Below are positions 1 through 6,125 of a stretch of 17,289 nucleotides of DNA, piece by piece. The DNA lies in contig JBFHKO010000031.1 in assembly GCA_041595355.1 (NCBI GenBank), forward strand, positions 1 to 17,289. The letters run 5' to 3'. Source of the stretch: JBFHKO01 sp041595355. Lineage in GTDB: Bacteria; Pseudomonadota; Gammaproteobacteria; Enterobacterales; Aeromonadaceae. Position 1 is the first letter of the stretch, and the number at the start of each line of letters is the position of its first letter. The notes under the pieces are model-generated. The model made no database searches, was not told where the DNA came from, and saw nothing but the letters and a program-made list of their open reading frames with translations. Position numbers and translations under genes: made by a program.

Positions 1-33
1 GTCTGGTATCCGAGCCGGCATCACCCGGATAAT

Positions 34-109
<76 letters not shown>

Positions 110-146
110 ATGTGCCCGGTGATGACCATCAAGTTTCTTCTGCGAC

Positions 147-222
<76 letters not shown>

Positions 223-265
223 CATTCGTTCATCCTTCTCCTCTCAATACGTCAGCGCACTCTGG

Positions 266-294
266 GTCAGCCGGGTTCAGGCCGACTGCTTTTT
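266..294 (+). terminator. probable intrinsic terminator of the tRNA-Gly transcript
   Basis: GTCAGCC (266-272) pairs with GGCCGAC (280-286) around a 7-nt loop, with one A-C mismatch. A TTTTT run follows at 290-294, three bases after the stem. The position, 44 nt after the second tRNA and before the next gene, suits a terminator. The mismatch and short U-tract keep the confidence moderate. Confidence 0.45.
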
Positions 295-296
295 CG

Positions 297-325
297 CATT
301 GCTCCGGCATGCCATTGCTTATACT
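297..325 (+). promoter_or_regulatory. candidate promoter for the 358-813 gene
   Basis: TATACT at 320-325 matches five of six -10 consensus bases. With a 17-bp spacer the -35 is the poor CATTGC at 297-302; TTGCTC at 299-304 fits better but leaves only 15 bp. Transcription would start near 332, giving a leader of about 26 nt. Confidence 0.35.
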
Positions 326-357
326 TTGAGCAAGTCGGGCAGCCAGGGGGGCGGCGC

Positions 358-813
358 ATGCGTTATCAACAGCTCAAGGATATCCTGATCTATCTCGATG
401 AGATGCACATCGCCCTGGGGCGTCTCTATCAGCGGTGGCTGCATGCCGCCGACGCCGAGCGTTCGCGCCTGTTGCTGGCCTTCATGCAAAAACGGGAAGA
501 GCAGGCCAGTGAGCAGATCGCGCGTTGTCTGCAGGAGACGGATCCCTCCCTGTTGCACAGCTGGCTGGATTTTCAGGTGGATGAGGGGTTTGCCGCCCAG
601 CTGCAGCGCTGCTCGTTACCGGCGTACATGACGGTGGAGCAGATCCTGGAGCAGGGCACCCGCCTCGACAACGCCGTCATCGCCGAGCTGGAGGCGATCC
701 GCCGACACATGCAGACCCCGCATCTGGAGCGCTGGCTGGATGCGCTGCTGGTGGCCGAACAGAATCGCCTGCACCACCTGGTGCACAATGCCCACCGCCT
801 GGACGATCTCTAG
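358..813 (+). CDS. hypothetical all-helical protein, 151 aa
   Basis: Family not recognised. I chose the ATG at 358 because AGGGGGG (344-350) lies seven bases upstream; the same frame extends back into the tRNA, which cannot be coding. The protein looks soluble, with no signal peptide or membrane segment. It reads as about four amphipathic helices near residues 1-28, 33-60, 92-117 and 120-149. Helix 2 is rich in E, Q and R, and helix 4 holds E134 and the pair H139-H140. The arrangement is reminiscent of a ferritin-like or helical-bundle fold, but no ExxH metal motif is visible in helix 2, so metal binding is speculation. It sits between tRNA genes and a convergent kinase gene and has no operon partner. 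Codon use matches its neighbours, and clean start signals make it a likely real gene. Confidence 0.8.
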   Translation: MRYQQLKDILIYLDEMHIALGRLYQRWLHAADAERSRLLLAFMQKREEQASEQIARCLQETDPSLLHSWLDFQVDEGFAAQLQRCSLPAYMTVEQILEQGTRLDNAVIAELEAIRRHMQTPHLERWLDALLVAEQNRLHHLVHNAHRLDDL

Positions 814-1571
814 GCCGGCGGCGCCGTGGCGCCGGCCTCCTGCTCGGCGGCATGCAGGGCGGCGCCCAGGATGCCGGCCTGGTTGAGGCTGCGCGCCGCC
901 ACCACGGGCGCCCGGGTGTGCAGCTGCGCTTGGAAGCGCGGCAACTGGGCACTGGCGCCGCCGCCCAGGATGAACAGATCCGGATTGAACAGGTATTCCA
1001 GCCGTTGCAGGAAGCGGTTGACCCGTGCCCCCCACACCGGCCAGTCGAGCTGCTCCCGTGCCAGTGCCGCATAGGCGCAGCGCAGTTCGGCGATCTCGCC
1101 GTCCAGCATCAGCTGGCCCAGCTCGGTGTTGGGATGCAGGGTGCCGCCGACGAATACCGCCGAACCGATGCCGGTACCCAGGGTAAGCAGCATCACCACC
1201 CCGTTTTGGCCCTGTCCCTGGCCGAAGCGCATCTCCGCCAATCCGGCTGCATCGGCATCATTCAGCAGGTGGCAACGGCAGCCGGTGGCCTGGCGGAACA
1301 GGGTGGCGGCATCGGTATTCACCCAGGCGGGATCGATGTTGCAGGCGGTAAAGACCACCCCATGATGCACGGTGGCGGGAAAACCGCAGCCGATGGGGCC
1401 CCGCCAGGCGAAATGTTCCACCAGTTGCGTGAGGGCCCGGGCCAGATTTTCCGGGGTGGCCGGTCGGGGGGTCGCCAGCTGCCAGGGCTCGCCGAGCAGT
1501 TGTCCGCGCGCGGTGTCCACCAGCGCGCCCTTGATGCCGGTGCCGCCGATATCGACTCCCAGTATCTGCAT
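810..1571 (-). CDS. ppgK: polyphosphate glucokinase-like ROK-family kinase
   Basis: Predicted cytoplasmic sugar kinase of 253 aa, phosphorylating glucose with polyphosphate and/or ATP. The ROK signatures are present: DIGGTGIKGA at 7-16 (phosphate loop), LNDADAAGLAE at 103-113 with catalytic-base candidate D105, LGTGIGSA at 131-138 and LHPNTELG at 145-152. WRGP near 57-60 and PDLFILGGG at 197-205 also match Mycobacterium PpgK as I recall it. The ROK zinc-binding cysteine cluster is absent, as is usual in PpgK. The ATG at 1571 has a strong SD (GAGGAGG, 1579-1585) seven bases away. It lies 12 bp downstream of queG on the same strand, with its SD overlapping the queG stop, so the two are probably co-transcribed. 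The phosphoryl donor cannot be read from sequence. Confidence 0.85.
   Translation of the reverse strand: MQILGVDIGGTGIKGALVDTARGQLLGEPWQLATPRPATPENLARALTQLVEHFAWRGPIGCGFPATVHHGVVFTACNIDPAWVNTDAATLFRQATGCRCHLLNDADAAGLAEMRFGQGQGQNGVVMLLTLGTGIGSAVFVGGTLHPNTELGQLMLDGEIAELRCAYAALAREQLDWPVWGARVNRFLQRLEYLFNPDLFILGGGASAQLPRFQAQLHTRAPVVAARSLNQAGILGAALHAAEQEAGATAPPA
813..837. terminator. GC-rich hairpin between convergent genes, possible termination site
   Basis: GGCCGGCG (813-820) pairs perfectly with CGCCGGCC (830-837) around a 9-nt loop. It starts on the last base of the plus-strand stop codon and lies inside the 3' end of the minus-strand kinase gene. There is no T-run on either side, so it is not a classical intrinsic terminator. 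It could be a polymerase pause or a 3'-end stability element for either transcript. Confidence 0.35.
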
Positions 1572-1583
1572 GTCTGATCCTCC

Positions 1584-2717
1584 TCAGGCATGATCCGGCA
1601 GCCCCTTGTAGAGGCAGCGGATCAGGCGTTCCGTTTTGGTATTGCGCTCGGCCTCCTGGTGGCGGCGGGCATGCTGGCGGCTCAGGGCCCACTCCAGATG
1701 TTCCTGCACCAGTGGCGAGACCTGTTCGCGACGCGCCTGCAGGGCGTCGATGATAGCGTGGGAGCCGGGCGCATTGCCGAGTGCCACGGCAAGGTTGCGC
1801 AGCCATTTCTGGTATCCGATGCGACGGATGGGGCTGCCTTCGGTCCGGCGCAGAAATTCGGCCTCGTCCCAGCCCCAGAGCGACAACAGAGTGGGGGCGT
1901 GCAGCGCCTCTCGCGGGGCGAAGTCGGGCTCACGCGTCAGCTGGGCATACCGATTCCAAGGGCAGATGAGCTGGCAGTCATCGCAGCCATAGATGCGGTT
2001 GCCCAGCAGCGGACGCAGCTCCTCGGGGATGGGGCCGTCCAGCTCGATGGTGAGATAGGAGATGCAGCGGCGGGCATCGACCACGTAGGGGGCGACGATG
2101 GCACCGGTGGGACAGAGGGTCATGCAGGCGACGCAGCTGCCGCAGTCGCCGCCATGGGGCCGATCCGGGGGCAGAGGCAAGTCCACCAGCAGCTCGCCGA
2201 GAAAGAAGAGCGAGCCCGCCTCTTCATTCAGCAGCAGGCTGTGCTTGCCGGTCCAGCCGAGGCCGGCGCGCTGCGCCAGTGGCCGCTCCAGCAGCGGCGC
2301 CGAATCGACGAAGGGGCGAAATTCCAGGCTGCCGGTGGCCGCCTGGATCCTTTCGCCCAGGCGTTTCAGGCGCGCACGCAGCACCTTGTGGTAGTCCCGT
2401 CCCAGGGCATAACGGCTGATGTAGGCACGCTCGGGATCGCCCAGCACCTGGGCCAGGCGGGCGTCGGCGGGCAGGTAATTCATGCGCACCGAGATGACGG
2501 CCAGGGTACCGGGTTGCAGTTCGGCGGGGCGGGCACGCAGCAGGCCGTAACGGGCCATGTAGGCCATGTCGCCATGGTAGCCCTGCTCGAGCCAGCGCTG
2601 CAGGCGGGGCTCCTCTTCCGGCAACTCGACCCCGGTGATGCCAACCTGGTCGAAGCCTAGCTCTTGGCCCCAGAGCTTGATATCGTGGGCCAGTTTATCG
2701 AGATCGAGAGACGTCAT
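1584..2717 (-). CDS. queG: epoxyqueuosine reductase
   Basis: QueG catalyses the last step of queuosine synthesis, reducing epoxyqueuosine in tRNA wobble position 34 with a cobalamin and two [4Fe-4S] clusters; it is cytosolic. From the ATG at 2717 it is 377 aa (E. coli about 379). Visible features are FVDSAP at 136-141, LLERP at 142-146 and the ferredoxin-like Cys set C192, C195, C198, C202, then C218, C245, C248, C252. A GTG at 2726 would add three residues, but the ATG fits the E. coli N-terminus better. Neither start has a convincing SD. The start lies back-to-back with nnr and the two ATGs share CATG. The downstream partner is the glucokinase gene, an unexpected pairing for a tRNA-modification enzyme. 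Confidence 0.96.
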   Translation of the reverse strand: MTSLDLDKLAHDIKLWGQELGFDQVGITGVELPEEEPRLQRWLEQGYHGDMAYMARYGLLRARPAELQPGTLAVISVRMNYLPADARLAQVLGDPERAYISRYALGRDYHKVLRARLKRLGERIQAATGSLEFRPFVDSAPLLERPLAQRAGLGWTGKHSLLLNEEAGSLFFLGELLVDLPLPPDRPHGGDCGSCVACMTLCPTGAIVAPYVVDARRCISYLTIELDGPIPEELRPLLGNRIYGCDDCQLICPWNRYAQLTREPDFAPREALHAPTLLSLWGWDEAEFLRRTEGSPIRRIGYQKWLRNLAVALGNAPGSHAIIDALQARREQVSPLVQEHLEWALSRQHARRHQEAERNTKTERLIRCLYKGLPDHA

Positions 2718-2718
2718 G
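2715..2718. other. shared start-codon palindrome CATG of queG and nnr
   Basis: CATG supplies the queG ATG on the minus strand (2717-2715) and the nnr ATG on the plus strand (2716-2718). There is no intergenic DNA, so the ribosome-binding region and promoter of each gene must lie inside the other's coding sequence. As far as I recall, these genes are also tightly divergent in E. coli. Confidence 0.75.
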
Positions 2719-4212
2719 ATTACCACGCATAGTCAAACCGTCGCCAGTCTAGCACAGCCCCTCTGGTCCACGGAGCAGATCCGGGCGGCCGAGCTGCGCA
2801 TGCTGGCGAGCCAGGGGGGCGATCTCTACGGCCTGATGGAGCGCGCCGGCCAGGCGGTTTTTATTGCCTTGCGTCAGCGCTGGCCCCAGGCGCGGCTGCT
2901 GTGGATTTTCTGTGGTCGCGGCAACAATGGCGGTGATGGGTATGTGGTAGCGCGCCTGGCCCGGGCCGCGGGCTATCAGGTCAAGGTGGTGGCCCTGGGC
3001 GAGCCGGCCCGCGAGCAACCGGCCTGGCAGGCTCGTCGGGATTGGCTGGCCGGGGGAGGCGGCGAGACGCCCCTGACGGCGTTGCAGGGCGAGCCGGACG
3101 TGGCGGTGGATGCGTTGCTCGGCAGCGGCCCCAGCACCACGCTGACCGGCGAGGTGCTAGCTCATGTCGAGTTTATCAATCGACTGGCGGCACCGGTACT
3201 GGCGGTGGATGTGCCCACCGGCTTGCAGGCCGACAGCGGCTGCCTTCTGGGAGCGGCCGTCAAGGCCAGCCTGACCCTGTGCCTCATCGGGCTCAAACCG
3301 GGGCTGGTGACTGGCGCGGCCGCCGAGCAGGTCGGCGAGCTGCAGCTGGCCACACTGGACGGCGAGCCGGATCTGAACGAGGGGGGGGCGCCCGTGGGCT
3401 GGGCCCACACCTATGCCAGTGTCTGTGCGCGGCTGAGACCCCGGGCGCGCACCAGCCACAAGGGCGATTGCGGCCGGGTGCTGCTGGTCGGCGGCGGCCC
3501 GGGCATGCCCGGGGCCATCCGCTTGGCGGGGGAGGCGTGCCTGCGCAGCGGGGCGGGCCTGGTACGGGTCTCTTGTCACGCCGATAACCGGCTGGCGGTT
3601 GCGCTGGGGCGACCGGAATTGATGCTCGGGGGCGAATTGGACGCCGTCGCGCAGGCCTGGGCCAGGGTCCGGGTACTGGGGCCCGGCCTCGGGCAATGCG
3701 TCTGGGCCGAGGCACAGTGGCAGGCGGTCATGGCGCAGCCCGGCCCGCTGGTGCTGGATGCCGATGGCCTGAACCGGTTGGCACGAGCGCCGCGGCGGCG
3801 ACAGGAGTGGATATTGACGCCGCACCCCGGCGAGGCGGCGCGGCTGCTGGGCTGGACCAGCGAGCAGGTCGAGGCGGATCGCTATGCGGCGGTGCGTGCC
3901 CTGCAGCAGCGCTATGGGGGGGTGGTGGTGCTGAAGGGCGCCGGCAGCCTGATTTATGACGGCGAGCGGCTGAGCGTCTGTCGGGAGGGAAATCCCGGCA
4001 TGGCGAGTGGCGGCATGGGCGATCTGTTATCTGGTATAATCGCCGGCCTGTGGGCCCAGGGAGTGAGTGGCTACGAGGCGGCGTTGATTGGAGCCTGCCT
4101 GCATGGCGAGGCGGCAGATCGCGCGGCCCTCGCTGGTGAACGGGGTCTGTTGGCCTCGGATCTGCTGCCCTGGATCCAAACCCTGTGCAATCCGGATATG
4201 AAGAAGGAATGA
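2716..4212 (+). CDS. nnr: bifunctional NAD(P)HX epimerase / ADP-dependent NAD(P)HX dehydratase
   Basis: Repairs hydrated NADH and NADPH: the N-terminal YjeF_N half epimerises R- and S-NAD(P)HX, and the C-terminal ribokinase-like half dehydrates the S form using ADP. 498 aa from the ATG at 2716; the frame is open further upstream, but that would lie inside queG antisense. The epimerase half (about 1-220) carries GNNGGDGYVVARLA at 69-82 and VDVPTGL at 164-170. The dehydratase half (about 235-490) carries VLLVGGGPGMPGA at 255-267, LVLDADGLNRLA at 345-356, TPHPGEAARLLG at 368-379 and GGMGDLLSG at 432-440, where D436 is the expected catalytic Asp. The SD is weak (GAGAG at about 2707). It leads the tsaE-amiB-mutL cluster, and its stop overlaps the tsaE start by one base. 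Confidence 0.96.
   Translation: MITTHSQTVASLAQPLWSTEQIRAAELRMLASQGGDLYGLMERAGQAVFIALRQRWPQARLLWIFCGRGNNGGDGYVVARLARAAGYQVKVVALGEPAREQPAWQARRDWLAGGGGETPLTALQGEPDVAVDALLGSGPSTTLTGEVLAHVEFINRLAAPVLAVDVPTGLQADSGCLLGAAVKASLTLCLIGLKPGLVTGAAAEQVGELQLATLDGEPDLNEGGAPVGWAHTYASVCARLRPRARTSHKGDCGRVLLVGGGPGMPGAIRLAGEACLRSGAGLVRVSCHADNRLAVALGRPELMLGGELDAVAQAWARVRVLGPGLGQCVWAEAQWQAVMAQPGPLVLDADGLNRLARAPRRRQEWILTPHPGEAARLLGWTSEQVEADRYAAVRALQQRYGGVVVLKGAGSLIYDGERLSVCREGNPGMASGGMGDLLSGIIAGLWAQGVSGYEAALIGACLHGEAADRAALAGERGLLASDLLPWIQTLCNPDMKKE
4032..4040 (+). promoter_or_regulatory. internal extended -10 promoter candidate in nnr, upstream of tsaE
   Basis: TGGTATAAT is a perfect extended -10 (TGn plus consensus TATAAT at 4035-4040). 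It lies in the GDLLSGIIAG segment of nnr, 172 bp before the tsaE start. The local codons TTA, TCT, GGT, ATA are AT-rich and uncommon here. No good -35 is visible (GGCATG at 17-bp spacing), which extended -10 promoters can tolerate. Confidence 0.45.
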
Positions 4213-4679
4213 TGTCAACAGAACGTATCGAGTTGCTGGCCGATGAAGCGGCCACCGTTGCCATGGGGCGCCGACTGGGATTGGCCTGCCGTCAGGCCAC
4301 CGTGATCTATCTGCATGGCAGCCTGGGCGCCGGAAAAACCACCCTCAGTCGGGGTTTCATCCAGGCTCTGGGACACGCGGGCAAGGTGAAGAGTCCCACT
4401 TATACCCTGGTGGAGGCCTATGAATTGCCCCGCTGGCAGGTTTATCATTTCGATCTCTATCGACTCGCCGATCCCGAAGAGTTGGAATTCATGGGCATTC
4501 GCGACTATTTCGGTCCCGATTGTCTCTGTCTGGTGGAGTGGCCAGAAAAGGGGGCCGGTTGGTTGCCGCCGGCGGATCTGGACATTACGCTTGCTTATGT
4601 GGGTGAACAACGGACTGTTTGCGTACAGGCCCGTAGTGCCCTGGGTGAAACCATCATCAAGTTGCTATACGCGCCGTGA
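4212..4679 (+). CDS. tsaE: tRNA threonylcarbamoyladenosine synthesis ATPase TsaE
   Basis: TsaE is the ATPase partner of TsaB and TsaD in making t6A at position 37 of ANN-decoding tRNAs. 155 aa (E. coli 153). The Walker A is GSLGAGKTT at 36-44, followed by SPTYTLVE at 61-68, HFDLYRLADPEELEFMGI near 79-96 and LVEWPEKG at 107-114, all family hallmarks. Two adjacent ATGs exist (4209 and 4212). GAAGGA at 4203-4208 touches the first, so I chose 4212, which gives an N-terminus like E. coli. The start overlaps the nnr stop by one base (TGATG). The 3' end overlaps the amiB GTG by four bases (GTGA), so translation of all three genes is probably coupled. Confidence 0.96.
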   Translation: MSTERIELLADEAATVAMGRRLGLACRQATVIYLHGSLGAGKTTLSRGFIQALGHAGKVKSPTYTLVEAYELPRWQVYHFDLYRLADPEELEFMGIRDYFGPDCLCLVEWPEKGAGWLPPADLDITLAYVGEQRTVCVQARSALGETIIKLLYAP

Positions 4680-6124
4680 AACGACTAGTCACTTTCTTCT
4701 GCCTGTTTTTGCTGACCCTGGGGTCCGCGGCTGCCAATGAATTGAAAAGCCTGCGGGTGGCCCCGGCGGCCGACAAGACGCGGGTGGTCTTCGATCTGGC
4801 GAGCCAGCCCAGTTTCAGCCACCAGCTGGAGCACAATCCGGCCCGGCTGGTGGTTGATCTCAAGGGGGTGGCCCGCTCGCGGGTCGATTTGGCACGCCTG
4901 GGGCAGACCGGTCCTTTGATCAAGGGGATCCGCCAGGCACCATCGCCGATCCAGGGGGCCTTGCGGCTGGTGTTCGATCTCAGTGGCGAGAGTCGGGCCC
5001 AACTGTTCACCTTGGCGCCCCAGGCTCAGTATGGCCACCGCCTGGTGCTCGATCTGAGCGCCGGCGCCAGCACGCCGTCGCAATCAGCCAGTGCCCGCCC
5101 GCAGGGCGTGGCCGCTGGCGGGCCGCGGCCGGTGGCTGGCAAGATCATTCCCATGGAGACAACCGGCAGCCTGGCCAGCCGGGCGCAACCGCGGCCGCTC
5201 GCGGTTCGTGACGCGCCAACCAAGGCGCGGCGCCCCGCCAATGGGGGGGAGATCGTCATCGCCATCGATGCGGGACATGGCGGCAAGGATCCCGGCGCCA
5301 TCGGGCCGGGAAAAACCTACGAGAAAAACGTGACCCTGGCGGTATCCCAGGAGCTGGCCGCGCTCATCAACCGTCAACCGGGGATGCGTGCCGTCATGAC
5401 CCGCAGGGGCGACTACTTCGTCGATCTGGACGAACGCTCGGAGATTGCCCGCAAGAACAAGGCGCAGTTGCTGATCTCCATCCATGCCGACAGCGTGGAT
5501 AACCACAGGGCCCGCGGTGCCTCGGTCTGGATACTGTCGGCCAAGCGGGTGGACAAGGAGATGAACAAACTGCTGGATCAGCAGGACAAGCATACCCAGT
5601 TGCTGGGCGGTGCCGGCAAGGTGATCGCCGAGGCGGAACCCAATCCCTATCTGGCGCAAACCATACTGGATCTCTCCTGGGATAACTCCCGCAGCGAGGG
5701 CTACAGCATGGGACAGGAGATCCTGGGGCAGTTGGGACGTGTGGCCCGTCTGCACAAGTCCCAGCCCGTGCATGCCAGCCTGGCGGTGCTCAAGGCGCCG
5801 GATATTCCCTCGCTGCTCATCGAGACCGGTTTCATCTCCAATCACCAGGAAGAGGCTCTGCTGGCCACCAGTCGCTATCAGGGGCAGCTGGCCCGTGCCA
5901 TCTTCAACGGCATCCGGGGCTACTATGCCGATAACCCGCCGGCCGCTACCCAGCTGGCCGGTAGCGGCAATGGCCAGGGGCAGCGGCATGTGGTGAAGAC
6001 CGGCGAGAGCCTGTCGGTGCTGGCCGCCCGCTATGGCGTCAGCATGAGTGCCATCCGCTCGCAAAACAGCCTGAAATCCGATGCCCTGCGCATCGGCCAG
6101 GTCATCGTCATTCCGGCCAGCTGA
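4676..6124 (+). CDS. amiB: N-acetylmuramoyl-L-alanine amidase AmiB (AMIN, Amidase_3, LysM)
   Basis: Periplasmic zinc amidase that splits septal peptidoglycan during daughter-cell separation. 482 aa from a GTG start at 4676 that overlaps the tsaE stop. A Sec signal peptide (residues 1-20, likely cleaved after SAAA) is followed by an AMIN domain (about 22-130) and a low-complexity linker (130-190). The Amidase_3 domain (about 192-415) has zinc and catalytic candidates H201 (DAGHGGKDPGAIG), E216 (YEKN), H270 (SIHAD) and E383 (ETGFIS). Residues 309-345 (LLGGAGKVIAEAE onward) match the AmiB helix known to occlude the active site until EnvC binds, so EnvC-dependent activation is expected. A LysM domain spans about 437-480. 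There is no clear SD; initiation is likely coupled to tsaE. Confidence 0.96.
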   Translation: MKRLVTFFCLFLLTLGSAAANELKSLRVAPAADKTRVVFDLASQPSFSHQLEHNPARLVVDLKGVARSRVDLARLGQTGPLIKGIRQAPSPIQGALRLVFDLSGESRAQLFTLAPQAQYGHRLVLDLSAGASTPSQSASARPQGVAAGGPRPVAGKIIPMETTGSLASRAQPRPLAVRDAPTKARRPANGGEIVIAIDAGHGGKDPGAIGPGKTYEKNVTLAVSQELAALINRQPGMRAVMTRRGDYFVDLDERSEIARKNKAQLLISIHADSVDNHRARGASVWILSAKRVDKEMNKLLDQQDKHTQLLGGAGKVIAEAEPNPYLAQTILDLSWDNSRSEGYSMGQEILGQLGRVARLHKSQPVHASLAVLKAPDIPSLLIETGFISNHQEEALLATSRYQGQLARAIFNGIRGYYADNPPAATQLAGSGNGQGQRHVVKTGESLSVLAARYGVSMSAIRSQNSLKSDALRIGQVIVIPAS

Positions 6125-6125
6125 G

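Noticed and set aside
28..33. GATAAT just before the first tRNA, resembling a -10
   Set aside because: It touches the mature 5' end, so transcription would start inside the tRNA.
747..754. Chi-like GCTGGTGG octamers here and at several other places
   Set aside because: Leu-Val codon pairs in GC-rich genes generate this octamer by chance, and Chi identity outside enterics is uncertain.
1590..2660. 356-residue plus-strand open frame opposite queG
   Set aside because: queG has all its Fe-S cysteines and full length on the other strand; this frame is a shadow.
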